Assembly: GCA_025677835.1 (NCBI GenBank)
Contig: JAIXMR010000037.1
Coordinates: 124,001 to 188,000 of the forward strand
From: Sporodiniella umbellata
Lineage: Eukaryota; Mucoromycota; Mucoromycetes; Mucorales; Rhizopodaceae
Direction of reading: 5' to 3'
Length of the DNA stretch: 64,000 nucleotides
The notes under the pieces are model-generated. The model saw only the letters and a list, made by a program, of their open reading frames with translations. It made no database searches and had not been told where the DNA came from. Shown here in pieces: positions 22,178-33,133 of this stretch. The stretch's first letter is position 1. The number at the start of each line of letters is the position of its first letter. Made by a program: the position numbers and the translations under genes.

Positions 22178-22551
22178 ATGGTAAAGAAGACATCCTTTAT
22201 AGAAGATTTAAAACGTAAACTAACGTTTACAATAGCCCAAGCAAATTAAGGATATCAAGGAATTTCTCGAAATTGCCCGCAGAAAGGACGCCAAGTGTAA
22301 ATAACAGTAAAAACAATTGCAATGATTCACCAACTCATTTTTTATTAAAGCCGCTCGCATCAAGAAGAACGCTGACTCTGTCAAGTTCAAGGTTAGATGC
22401 TCTCGCTACCTTTACACTCTCGTTGTTAAGGACAAGTCTAAGGCTACTAAGCTCAAGCAATCTCTCCCTCCTGGTAAATTGAATGCTTGATTTGAGAAAT
22501 CTATTTTATTAACTTTTCTTTTTTGCAGCCCTCGTTGTCAATGAGATCTAA
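22178..22551 (+). CDS. RPL38: 60S ribosomal protein eL38
   Basis: A structural protein of the large ribosomal subunit. Four coding exons: 22178-22180, 22236-22296, 22351-22473, 22529-22551, giving 69 residues, the usual length. The first coding exon is only the ATG; the intron starts directly after it. The protein begins [20 protein letters not shown], continues [37 protein letters not shown], and ends QSLPPALVVNEI. All joins are phase-consistent (T|CC gives Ser, G|CC gives Ala). An intron right after the start codon is common in ribosomal protein genes. Codon choice is GC-richer in the third position than the flanks, as expected for a highly expressed gene. Confidence 0.97.
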
Positions 22552-23710
22552 ATTTGCTCTCACTAGTTTTGTTTAAAGCCTTTGATGTTCAATAAACTCG
22601 AAGACAAAAAAAAAACCCCCCCTTTGGAATCTTGGGATCAAAAAAAAAAATTCACTATTTTTGGAAGTGTATTATTGTGTGTTTGAGAAGAATATAAATG
22701 TGACGTTTAGCAATAAGTGTCGATAGTTTTAATTTTTAGAAAGGTTTACGTTCACAAAAAAAAAAACTTGTATAAATTACCGAGGTGTACCGTATGTATC
22801 AGTGAAACACTTTGTAGGCAAGATGTTTCGAATATTTTGTACTAGACGTAATCTCTCAGAAACACGACTACGGAGCTTTGATATTATCTTTGAGCTTATA
22901 CCAAGCACAAAGATACACTGATGACTGCGCTTGTGTTTATTGAAGTAGTTAAAACTACAACATTTGTTGCTTGGAAACAGTATTTTTTTTGGACAATCAA
23001 TGACTAGGATTTTAATTAAGCATCAGTTAAAGGTCTATTTAATTAATTGTTTGAGAAAAGAATAATTGTCTGCATTGCTTTCAGTTCTTGCTATTAATAA
23101 AGTTCGAGCTTTGTTTACTTGGCTGTTTTGCGACCACGTAAATGCTTTTTGTAAGGATATAGTGTATCTCTATATTGCTATCGTTTGTACACACAAAAGT
23201 CCTTAAGTAACGGAAACTGACACCTTGATGAAGTGTTCATTTTTGTATATACAACACCCGATGGCTCTTATTTGGCTAAAATCAACCACTGAGCTACAAA
23301 TGTAAACACTAGGCGCTCTAGCTTTGCATCCTTAGAAACGGTGGTATATAACCCTAGTCTTGCTAAAATGCAATTTTCTAAGGTGCGCTATCCAAAACTC
23401 TATCGACATATTCTAAAAATATTCTAAAACAGATATATATTTGGTGCGATGATAATCTAACAACAAAATTGTTTACTGATACGAAAGTGCAGTTTATTTA
23501 CTCTAAAATTATAAAATAGAAATGTCTTTAAAGGCGAAGATTGTATTCGTGTTCCTATTTTGAGGTCAGTATGTTTCGTTCTAATTTTATATTGGAACTA
23601 CCTCTGGAGTGTTTTGGGCTATCCATAACACGATAGTACTTTTTCAAATAAATAAAATCAAAGAGCCAGTGAGCATATACACGTATAAATTAAAGAAAAG
23701 CACATTTTTT
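22552..23710. other. Intergenic, tail-to-tail
   Basis: Lies between the 3' ends of RPL38 and the Vps68/TMEM50 gene. It contains mixed A and C runs near 22608-22622 and short A runs. No gene is seen. Confidence 0.5.
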
Positions 23711-24381
23711 TTACCTTAGCATAATCAGAGAGTTTTGTAAAACACCGGCTATACCGTAGTTGATGAATGGTTGACTAGACTCCAAATATACAACGTACTT
23801 TACTATAAGGACACACTACAGTAAAAGCAGTTGTATTCAATATTATGTTCCGAATCGTTGGTTTTTTTATACTTTACACAAGAACCAGCAAGCCCTCCGG
23901 CTATTAAGGCAAACCCAAGAAACAAAAACAATCTAGCTTTCCATACAAAGCCTGAGCCCGCATAAGAGAAGGCTTCTCCCTGTAGACTGTTTTTATCAAT
24001 TAAGTTGATACTATGTACTCGTTTAGCTTCACTTTAGTTTGACCAATAAAGCACTTACACAATCATACCAAAGGTTGTTAGGATTCCTGAAAACCAATCC
24101 TCAAACCCTAATGGGTTGGTCTTATTGTATATAGCAGAGTTTACAACGGCGTCAATAAATATCCACCATCCAATTGCAAGCTAGATAAAAGGCGCAAAAG
24201 AAATGGGGCACTTGACATGAATTTCAATACAAGATACTATTTTCTTTTTGTTCGAGGTATTTACCAATCCTCCAGAAAGGTAGGCACCGATTGTTCTACC
24301 TTTTCGTGAAAAAAACTTCAAGGGATTTCCAAATACAAATATTGAACGAGCTTCGTCGTCATTGTAAAAATTAGGTCGCAT
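23711..24381 (-). CDS. VPS68: Vps68/TMEM50 (UPF0220) membrane protein
   Basis: A small endosomal/vacuolar multi-pass membrane protein; yeast Vps68 acts with ESCRT-III in vacuolar sorting. Four exons on the minus strand: 24265-24381, 24059-24180, 23878-24010, 23711-23815, giving 158 residues, the normal family length. Landmarks: RTIGAYLSGGLLAIGWWIFI (TM1), IDAVVNSAIYNK, FEDWFSGILTTFGMIVINLI (TM2), LIDKNSLQGE, WKARLFLFLGFALIAGGLAG (TM3), CCVLIVKYVVYLES (TM4). These are the signature blocks of the family, in order. All introns are GT-AG with phases 0, 2 and 0. A TACGTCA/CCAAT pair lies about 90 bases upstream of the ATG. Confidence 0.92.
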
Positions 24382-24468
24382 GTTGATAGCTGGAGCTGGA
24401 TTGAGCTTGTAGAGAGAAAGATGTTTCTTGCATTCTCTACTTTTTTTAATTCAAATTTGTTACACTAC

Positions 24469-24483
24469 TACGTCACAACCAAT
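24469..24483. promoter_or_regulatory. CRE-like TACGTCA next to a CCAAT box
   Basis: TACGTCA at 24469-24475 (ATF/CREB-type half site) is followed by CCAAT at 24479-24483. It sits about 90 bases upstream of the minus-strand Vps68 start and about 400 bases past the stop of RNase Z, so it most likely serves the Vps68 gene. Binding is inferred from consensus only. Confidence 0.35.
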
Positions 24484-24863
24484 GAGTCTTCAACATAAGG
24501 CAGATGACTTGTAAAAATTGGTCAGTTGGACGAGAGAAATTTAAGCTACAGTGTCGTCTCAGGAACAAGCCTTCCAAACAACCTTTACAACCAGCAACTG
24601 ATTTAAAAAACATCCAATCAACTATGGTCAAGTACAAAACGGAATTATGTTTCTTTCTAAAACAAACAAAAAATCAATGTATACATCGAATACAGTTGCA
24701 GTTCAAGGCCTAAAAGCCGGAACCTTAGATGTTGATTTAATTGTGTTATTTTTTTGCACTTGAAAACAGATTATAGGTCCAGACGTCTTTGGTTTGTTTT
24801 GTTGATCATGTCCGCCCCATATTAAATAGGCTGTTTTGAGCTTTTCTTCCTGTAAGTATTAGA

Positions 24864-25973
24864 CTAGTATTCCATTTTAATGTCAAAAGACCACAAATCT
24901 CTAGCGCAATAAACATCTTCTTCTCTATTATCAAATTCTTGGATGGCGTATTGCCTGATTTCTTCCATAATCTTTTTAGATTCTTCTGCTTCGTCACCAG
25001 AGTATCGGGCGCTGAAATGAGTGAGTATCAATTTTCTACAGTTAATGAGACGAGCAAAAGCTGCGGCCATCTGAGGTGTTGAGTGTCCATGACTTTTCGT
25101 TCTTTCCTCCACTTCGCCCAGAGTTAGCTCTGAAGGATCCAATGATGTTAGTGCGTTGGTAGCCTCATGTACAAGTAATGTTGGTTGATGAGTGAGAGAT
25201 GCTATCTTGGAAGGATTACAGGTATCACCTAAAATAACTATTTCACGGCCTGGACGTATAGCTGGAGGATGAAGTATTAAGCCATTAGGCAACTCATAAG
25301 GTGCATTTGTACGCTGGATTTCGCCTAATACACGCATTGGGTTTTTAATTCCTCTTTCTTTGAGTGCTTCTGCCTGTTCTTTAACCAAGGGGATCAGTCC
25401 ATCCAGCTTCCCCACACTCTCAGGTTCTCGTACTACGTAGCCCAAGGAAGGAATTGAATGTTCAATTGCGCTTGCGCTTACAAAATAGGGTTTGCAAAAA
25501 GGTAGCGCTTTAAATACGCCATCTTCACTTGTAATATTCTCCCCAGGTAGTTCGTTAGGGTGTAGATCATCGTTAGAATCTATTTTATCCCCTTGGTGCA
25601 ACAGTTCATGGACTCGATACGGCCGTCCTAGGTTGGTGTATGTTGACCGCAGCGTATTACGGATCCACGATCGTAAAGGCGTTGGTCCATATATTTCTAT
25701 AGGAGCCGAATCGGTAGGACTTGAGTGGTCACTCATACTGCATAAGAGAGGCCCCAATCCAAAGCAGTGATCTCCATGCATATGCGTGATGAATAAATGG
25801 CTTATCTTACCCATTTTCAACTTGCTTTTTTGGAGTTGATGCTGAGTTGCTTCGCCACAATCAAAAAGCCAAGTATCACCATCCAGTCTTAATGCAATTG
25901 CTTGGTGATTCCGAGTAGAGCTAGGCTGTGCACTTCCAGTTCCTAAGAAAGTTATGTCCATAGGTACGACCAT
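24864..25973 (-). CDS. Ribonuclease Z, short form (tRNA 3' processing)
   Basis: A metallo-beta-lactamase-fold endonuclease that removes the 3' trailer from pre-tRNA. A single exon of 369 codons; the first Met is at 25973 and a second at 25961 (MDITFLGTGSAQPSSTRNHQ) fits the family start better. The Zn-binding motif is THMHGDHCFGLGPLL, preceded by WLFDCGEATQHQLQ, and the distal motifs include GDTCNPSKI, LVHEATN, GHSTPQMAA and LILTHFSARY, all diagnostic of RNase Z (ELAC1/short type). Length suits the short form rather than the doubled long form. Fungal genomes often carry both; which organelle this copy serves cannot be seen, as no targeting peptide is obvious. Confidence 0.96.
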   Translation of the reverse strand: MVVPMDITFLGTGSAQPSSTRNHQAIALRLDGDTWLFDCGEATQHQLQKSKLKMGKISHLFITHMHGDHCFGLGPLLCSMSDHSSPTDSAPIEIYGPTPLRSWIRNTLRSTYTNLGRPYRVHELLHQGDKIDSNDDLHPNELPGENITSEDGVFKALPFCKPYFVSASAIEHSIPSLGYVVREPESVGKLDGLIPLVKEQAEALKERGIKNPMRVLGEIQRTNAPYELPNGLILHPPAIRPGREIVILGDTCNPSKIASLTHQPTLLVHEATNALTSLDPSELTLGEVEERTKSHGHSTPQMAAAFARLINCRKLILTHFSARYSGDEAEESKKIMEEIRQYAIQEFDNREEDVYCARDLWSFDIKMEY

Positions 25974-26156
25974 TATGAAGATAAAGAAATTTATGTGTAT
26001 ATGTATATATATATGTGTATTTTGCTTGAGTGAAGAAAGAAGAAAAAAAAAAGGTAAAGAATTTTGTCTTTAAATGAAAAAAAAAAGTTGTACTCCAATA
26101 AGTCAATAAAGGTACAGGATTATAAATAAGCTCTTGAATAGGGTATATGTTCATTG

Positions 26157-26709
26157 TTATTCAACAGGCTTTGTAGTTCCTAATTTTTTTCACTAAATTT
26201 TCCCTTTTTGTTTTGGCATAGCTCTTGTTTTTTTTTTTTTTTCAGTGTTTACTTACCTTGGTGCACAAATTCTAAAGTGGACATAATAGTCTTCATATCA
26301 TTTTCCATAATCTGCGCCCAATTCTTGACATCACCAAGTTCTTTAAGAGAGTTATTAAAGTTGTCCACTAAAGATAGCCATTGCTGCGTTTGAGTAGCGT
26401 ATTTCTGCGTTTGTGAGGCCAGCTTTCTTGACTGATGCTCCAAATCTTTTTGTTTTGAAAAAATCTCATTTATTCTAAGTTATGGCTTTAGTAAAAACAA
26501 ACGAAATTTTTATTGACATACTCTTCATTCATGTAGTCATTGACAGCAACGGTTAATTGTTGTGTTGCTTGTATAGCATTTTTGCGTATTTGCTCTAAAA
26601 CAAAATTAGCAAAGCTTTTTTTCCAAAAAGAGATTCTACCGTTGTTTTTCTTTAGCTCTGCTTTTTTTTCTTGGTGGGACTTAGCTAGTTGAGATAGAGA
26701 GGTCGACAT
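26157..26709 (-). CDS. BLOC1S1: BLOC-1 subunit 1 (GCN5L1/Bls1) homologue
   Basis: A coiled-coil subunit of the BLOC-1 endosomal complex; in animals the protein also works as BORC subunit and in mitochondrial acetylation. Three exons: 26522-26709, 26257-26474, 26157-26179, giving 142 residues. It opens MSTSLSQLAKSHQEKKAELK, continues IQATQQLTVAVNDYMNEE, KDLEHQSRKLASQTQKYATQ, TQQWLSLVDNFNNSLKELGD, VKNWAQIMENDMKTIMSTLE and FVHQGTTKPVE. The block QTQKYATQTQQW and the ELGDVKNWA...EFV block align clearly with the metazoan protein. The last exon is only 23 bases: the donor splits CAA G|GTAAGT and joins G|GA ACT. The gene is divergent from PRMT5. Confidence 0.9.
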
Positions 26710-27341
26710 TTAGAAAATGAAAAGAAAAAGAATCCCTTTTCGTTTTATTATCCGCTGCGAAGATTTTTGTATAGTTCCTTAAAGCTGACAATGCGATAGT
26801 CGATTTTTTTTTTTAAAAAAAAAACAGTCTGACCACTGCTCAAGTTATTAAACTTTAACTTTATCCAAAGGATGTATTTTATACTATACTTCTTTTACAT
26901 TTTATGGAATGGAGTGCAACCAAAGTACTCAGTTCAGTGCACTGTAATTGAGGTAGATACAGAGCATAAATTCGTATATATATGGATACCCAAAGAATTT
27001 AATTGTCACTGAAAAAAGTAGTGTATCATCGAAATGCTAGTATATAGCATGAAGATTATATATGCTAACTCTGAAGCTTAGAATTCCATTAGGATTGAAA
27101 ATAAGATCAAGAAGCTCGGTTTGTTAAGAAAACTTTTATAGTCTCTTTCGCTATTAATGGAAACTATTAACGGAGCATAACGCTTGGATAAATCATTACG
27201 TGTTTAGGTAAACCGGCAATCCTGAGTCTAAAAATCAAAAGAATAATTGGATAATGAGACACTGTTTGCAAGTCTTTTGAGGACTGTCGTCGAAAAGATT
27301 TGATACTCGAGGAAATTTTTTAAATTTTATTTGACATAACT
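26710..27341. other. Divergent promoter interval of BLOC1S1 and PRMT5
   Basis: A 21-base T11A10 tract (26804-26824) lies about 100 bases upstream of the BLOC1S1 start. Poly(dA:dT) of this kind excludes nucleosomes in fungi. No coding sequence is seen. Confidence 0.45.
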
Positions 27342-29486
27342 ATGTCTAACAGCTGTAATATCGGTTTGTTGATTTCTGCAAAAACAGAGGATGTAGAACA
27401 CTCTATTTCGACTGCTGAATCAGAGTACTTTCAGTTTATTGTAGCCCCCATCTCGAAACCTTCGTTCAAACGTATTCTTGATCAAAGTAAAGGGCTAGGA
27501 GAAGAATTCGAAGCATGGCAAGATCGGCCTGTTTTTCAACGAGATGACCTTCTCTTAAATTCAACTGGTAAGGTGCAAGAGGAATGCTTTTATACTCACT
27601 ATTACTCAATAGAGCTATCTAGTAGAGTTTTGGGACATTTTGCAGAGTGGTTTGACTTAGATTCCCTTGACGATCATTTACGGATCTGCTCTGAAATTGC
27701 TTTCAAACAAGAAGCCGAATGGGCTAGCCATATTGGTTTGAAAGGCGTTATATTTCCAAGAATCGGTAAAGAAGTCCATAACACTGCCCGGGTTCTTAAT
27801 TCAGTGTCTACTACTGTTAACACGCTTTTTTGTGTACGCGTGCCTGTTATGGACGAGGAGAACCCTGATGATAACGTGAGTTGGAAAAACTGGAATAGAC
27901 TTCGTACTTTGACTGGCCACACAAATCATCGAATTAGTGTCGCTCTTGAATTAACTTCTGAACTTCCTGAGGATGAGCTTTTGTTAGATATTTGGCTTGC
28001 TGAGCCTGTCCGAGAGATTATTATTCCATCCAGCATATTTATCTTCAACGACAAAGGATACCCAGTCTTGAAAAAACCTCACCAAAATTTTCTGAAAAAG
28101 CTCCTGCTTAAAATGGAACCAGATATTATTTTGACAGAATTCCCAGATCGCCTACATTCACTGGCAGCGGAATACATCGGCTTTCTTAGCAGGCGTTTAC
28201 CAGAGTTAAATGAAGTAGAGAAGTTTGCCTCCGGATTTTTCGATTCATTACAGCTACCTTTACAACCTTTAGCAGACAATTTAGAAAACCAAACGTATGA
28301 AACATTCGAAAGAGATCCTGTCAAATATCAGCAGTATGAGAAAGTATGTTCTTTTTTTTTTTTTTTGAAAAGAAAGTTTTAATCTTTTTAATAGGCTGTA
28401 TACCAAGCTTTGGTTGATAGGGTAGATTATCCCTCGGAGCAGATTACGTAAGCAAGCAGTATATCTGACAACTAAAAACATATAATTATATAGAACCATC
28501 ATGGTGGTCGGTGCAGGCAGGGGACCGCTCGTTAACTGCTGTATAAGAGCTAGTGAGAAATCGTTACGAAAAATCCATATTTATGCACTCGAAAAAAACC
28601 CTAATGCCTTTGTTACGTAAGATATCAAGTTTACCAACAAGAAAGGAACATAGCGTTTTAAGAACACAACTAACTTGGTATTTTACAGGCTTCAGAATGC
28701 TCAGGCCGAAATTTGGGGGGATAGAGTCACGCTTGTGTTTGCAGACATGAGACACTGGAAGCCAAAAAACAAATGCGATATATTGGTGAGCGAACTATTA
28801 GGATCTTTTGGCGATAATGAGCTTTCGCCTGAGTGCTTAGATGGTGCTCAAAAGTTTCTTAAAGGTAAGCCGTTACATATATCCAAGGGTTCACAACAAA
28901 CTAAACCTCTTTAGAGGATGGAATTTCCATTCCTACTTCCTACGAAACGTTTGTTGCCCCTATGGCCTCTAATCGCCTATTCAACAGTGTCAGTGAATAC
29001 AAATCCCTTTCCAACTTTGAAACTCCTTATGTTGTGATGTTCCGTCAGTTCTGTCAACTTGCTTCGCCCGAAGAGCTATGGACCTTTGTACACCCCAACA
29101 AAAAAAATATACCAGCCGATGGTGACCCTATGAACAATAGCCACAACCAAAGATACAACCGAGCTGAGTTTGTTGTTAAACAAGATACTATAATGCATGG
29201 ATTTGCCGGTTATTTTGATTGCAAACTTTATGGAAATACGCACATCTCCATTCACCCTGAGACTCACTCGCCTGACATGTTTAGCTGGTTCCCTATCTTT
29301 TTCCCTGTTCAAACTCCTATCCAAATAACTAAAAACTCTATCGTAACAGCACATTTTTGGAGATTGGGAAATCATCACAAAGTATGGTACGAATGGTCAG
29401 TAACTGTAGTAGATAAACATGGTGCAGAGACATACGTATCACCTATCCACAATCCAGGTGGAAGATCTTACTATGTCGGTTTATAA
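27342..29486 (+). CDS. Protein arginine N-methyltransferase 5 (PRMT5/Skb1/Hsl7)
   Basis: A type II arginine methyltransferase forming symmetric dimethylarginine on Sm proteins and histones; Skb1/Hsl7 also acts in cell-cycle and morphology control in yeasts. Five exons: 27342-28343, 28395-28447, 28494-28616, 28689-28864, 28915-29486; the sum is 641 residues, normal for the family. The N-terminal TIM-barrel includes [13 protein letters not shown] and [16 protein letters not shown]. The linker [43 protein letters not shown] is near-diagnostic. The AdoMet site is [12 protein letters not shown], and the double-E loop is [19 protein letters not shown], with both catalytic Glu present and Gly in the common Ala position. 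The C-terminal beta-barrel includes [13 protein letters not shown] and GRSYYVGL. All splice phases agree. Confidence 0.96.
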
Positions 29487-29979
29487 AATATTTAGAGATA
29501 TTGTACACATTTTTTTTTATATAAATAAAACATCAACGGCTCAGTGCCTATTAGAGTAATTCAAAGTAGACCCTGCCGACTACGATGCAAAACACAAAAG
29601 AAAGTAGTCTTAGAAATTGATATTGATACAAAATGCAATTCACTAAACTACTAAAAGACTTGGTCTGTAACTTTTTGAAAGTACAGTAAAGTACTTGAGA
29701 GCTACTGCATTCAAGCTTTGTGAAAAGAGCCAAGTTTATAACCCTTTTTTAATAGCAAATTGTTTATTCAAAATTAAAGAAACAAACTGTTTAAATTTGC
29801 GACTTGTAAGGTAGTAAATATCGGATCTTGATTTAGGGGAAAAAAATGCAGCTGTCAAGTAGTGAAGAAGAAACAGTCTCAATTTGCGCCACCATTTTTT
29901 TTTTTTTTTTGGACCCATCCTATTGATATCAGAGGGCGTTAAGCCTTCATTTTTCTTTCTCTCTTCTTCATTACACCAA
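29487..29979. other. Intergenic
   Basis: 3' flank of PRMT5 and promoter of the Nop56 gene, with a T run at 29895-29910. No gene is supported. Confidence 0.45.
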
Positions 29980-31635
29980 ATGGTACTTGACAAAACAGAA
30001 AGATTTCTCATTTTCTTTTTAACCCACCAAAAAATAAAATAGGTTAACTTTGTGTTATTTGAAACAGCCTCAGGTTACGCTCTCTTTGAGCGTCTTCAAT
30101 CGGAAGAAATTGGTTCCAAGTTGGAATCTGTTCAAAACTCCATCTCAGATCTTCCCAAGTTCAGTAGAATGATTAAGCTCAAGTCTTTCGCTCCTTTCAA
30201 AAGTGCTGCTGACGCTTTAGAAAATGCCAACGATGTTTCTGAAGGTAAATAAAGAACAGCAAAGTGAAATTGAAGAAAAAAAAATAAAAAACTAACTTTT
30301 TTTTTTCAGGTATTGTGAACCCTTCCTTGAAAGCTTTCTTAGAAATGAACCTCCCCAAGTCTGAAAAGAAGAAGAAGGTTGTTTTGGGTGTTGGAGAAAA
30401 GAATTTGGCTGGTGCTATCAAGGCTGAACTTACTGTTGACTGTGCTTCAGACGAAATGGTACAAGAACTCGTCCGCGGTATTCGTCTTTGGGCTGAAAAG
30501 TTGTTGGGCCAATTGAAGACTGGTGACTTGGAAAAAGCCCAGTTAGGTCTTGGTCACAGTTACTCTCGTGCTAAGGTCAAGTTCAATGTTAACCGTGCTG
30601 ATAACATGATTATCCAAGCTATTGCTTTGTTAGACCAATTGGATAAGGATGTTAACACATTCGCCATGCGTGTTAGGTAAAAAGAAAAAAATACATAGCA
30701 ACAATCCTTATTAACATATTTACAGAGAATGGTATTCATGGCACTTTCCTGAAATGGTTAAGATTGTAAATGACAACTACAAATACGCTAAGTTGATCAA
30801 AATTGTCAAGAACAAGGGAGATCTTAGCGAAGAGCATTTGGAAGCTATTGCTGAGGTTCTTGATGGAGATGAGACACTCGCCAAACAAATTTTAGATGCT
30901 GCTCGCTCTTCCATGGGTACCGACATTTCACCTATTGATATGATCAACATTCAAAACTTTGCCGATCGCGTTATCAGTCTCTCCGAATATCGCACCAACC
31001 TCTCTATCTATTTGACCACAAAGATGAATTACGTTGCTCCTAACCTTGCAGCTTTGGTTGGTGACATTGTTGGTGCTCGTTTGGTTTCTCAAGCTGGTTC
31101 TTTGACCAACTTGTCCAAGTATCCTGCTTCAACTCTTCAAATTTTAGGTGCTGAAAAGGCCCTTTTCAGAGCCTTGAAGACCAAGGGAAATACACCCAAG
31201 TACGGTTTGATCTACCACTCATCATTCATCGGCCGTGCTGGTCAAAAGAACAAGGGACGTATCTCTCGTTACCTTGCTAACAAGTGTACAATTGCCGCTC
31301 GTATCGATTGTTTCTCAGACTCTCCTACTGACAAATTTGGTCAAGCCTTAAAGAAACAAGTCGAAGATCGCCTTGCTTTCTTTGACAGTGGCGCTCTTCC
31401 TGAAAAGAACGCCACCATCATGAAGAAGGTTATGTCTGAGTTAGACTTGGACTTGGATGAAGAAATCACAGAGCAACCTGAAAAAACCAGCGCTGTTAAG
31501 AGAGCTCGCGAAGAAGATGCTGATGAATCCGCTCCCAAGAAGTCCAAGAAAGAAAAGAAGGAAAAGAAAGAGAAGAAAGAAAAGAAGGAAAAAAAGGAAA
31601 AGAAGGAAAAGAAGGAGAAAAAGAATAAAGATTAG
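29980..31635 (+). CDS. NOP56: Nucleolar protein Nop56 (box C/D snoRNP core)
   Basis: A core protein of box C/D snoRNPs, guiding 2'-O-methylation of rRNA with fibrillarin, Nop58 and Snu13, in the nucleolus. Four coding exons: 29980-29982 (ATG only), 30043-30244, 30310-30676, 30726-31635, giving 493 residues. Starts [20 protein letters not shown]; then [50 protein letters not shown], and the Nop domain with [59 protein letters not shown] and the Nop-domain blocks are those of Nop56 rather than Nop58. The tail is a run of KKE/KEKK units ending NKD, typical of Nop56/58. As in eL38, the first intron begins directly after the start codon. Confidence 0.97.
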
Positions 31636-32466
31636 AACAAGCATAAAAGGCGATTTGTAAATTTTAAAATATCATGAAAATAAAAAAAAAGTTCACTACA
31701 AAATACTACAACATAAAATCATGTTTGTTTCCCTATCATTTTCCAATAAATTAGTTGGCTGCGACAGCGAACACTATCATCTTTGATAAATATAAGAAGG
31801 ATACATACAGCTTTTATTAGGAAAGTTTTGCGAGAAGAAATCCCAACCCAAAATCATGTCGATAAATCATCAGAGTCTTTTAATTTAAAACAGCTGTTTT
31901 CTCACCATAGATAGTATTCACTTCGGAAAAACAATCAGAGAATGCGACTATATGCGAGCGTTTTGGAGGGGCCTTATATAGCTCTCTATGCTTTACTATC
32001 AAGACAAAGTCAGTACTTTTTCTCAGTAATATTATTTTTGTTTTACCACATTGAATGTATCTATGTCATTTTTAGGTTATAAACAAAAATAAAGTTTATA
32101 AAATTCGAAAAGTGAATCGTATTAGACAATACACCTAGCTACGATGGAGCCATTGTCACAAAACAATAGAAAACAGCAAACAAGAAAATATATTATAAGT
32201 CTTACATGTTTGAAAGTTAAACCTTGGAAAATCTGGTCTTGGGTTAATACAGTTATCAGGTCCTATTGTTTACTTAAGGGGCTTTGAAACAGTGATTTAC
32301 AATTCAAAAAAAAAAAAAGAAATAGCGGTATTTCAATACTATGCCTTGTGTCAAATGCATTCTGGGCTGCCAATGAAGTAAACCTTCTCTTTACAACAAC
32401 GTAAGAAACTCAACGCACCCATCCATCCATCCATCCATCCATTAACCTTCGATTGTTTAGCTAAGA
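31636..32466. other. Intergenic with CCAT microsatellite
   Basis: 3' flank of NOP56 and promoter/leader of the uL11 gene. A (CCAT)n repeat at 32419-32442 lies just 25 bases before the uL11 start codon, so it is probably in the 5' UTR. No gene. Confidence 0.5.
32419..32442. repeat. (CCAT)n microsatellite in the 5' leader of RPL12
   Basis: Six CCAT units end about 25 bases before ATG 32467. Confidence 0.8.
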
Positions 32467-33133
32467 ATGCCTCCCAAATTCGATCCTTCTGAGGTTAAGA
32501 TTATCTACCTCCGTGCTACTGGGTAAAAAAAAAATATATATTCAGATTGCAAAATGCGAATCTTACACTTTTTGTGCAGTGGTGAAGTCGGTGCTTCTAG
32601 TGCTCTCGGTAAATTCAACATCGATTCATTTGTTTTCGACGATTCATAACCATATAGTAATTTAGCTCCCAAGATCGGTCCTCTTGGTTTGTCCCCCAAG
32701 AAGGTTGGTGAAGATATCGCCAAGGGTACCAAAGACTGGAAGGGTCTTCGTGTCACTGTTCAATTGACCATTCAAAACCGTCAGGCTCAAGTTTCAGTTG
32801 TTCCCTCCGCCTCCTCTTTGGTCATTAAGGCTCTTAAGGAACCTCTCCGTGACCGCAAGAAGGAAAAGAACATCAAGCATACTGGTAACATCTCCATTGA
32901 AGATGTCATTGAAATTGCTCGTACCATGCGTTACAAGTCTTTGGCCCGTGAACTTAAGGGTACTGTCAAGGAAATCTTGGGTACTGCTTTCTCCGTCGGT
33001 TGTACTGTCGACGGTCAAAACCCCAAAGACCTTTGCGAATCCATTGATGCCGGTGAAGTTGAAATTCCTGTAAGTTCTTTAGCACAAAAAAAAGCGGAAG
33101 AGCAGACACTGACCCAAACTATAGGAAAAATAA
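32467..33133 (+). CDS. RPL12: 60S ribosomal protein uL11 (L12)
   Basis: An rRNA-binding protein of the GTPase-associated centre at the base of the P stalk. Four exons: 32467-32522, 32580-32608, 32666-33069, 33125-33133; 165 residues, as in yeast. It reads [60 protein letters not shown], then [40 protein letters not shown] and ends EVEIPEK. Exon 2 is 29 bases and the last exon only 9 bases (Glu, Lys, stop). Without that last splice the frame would run on with a poorly coding 37-residue tail ([11 protein letters not shown]...), so retained intron would give an extended protein. Codon usage is biased toward C-ending codons as in other highly expressed genes. Confidence 0.97.
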
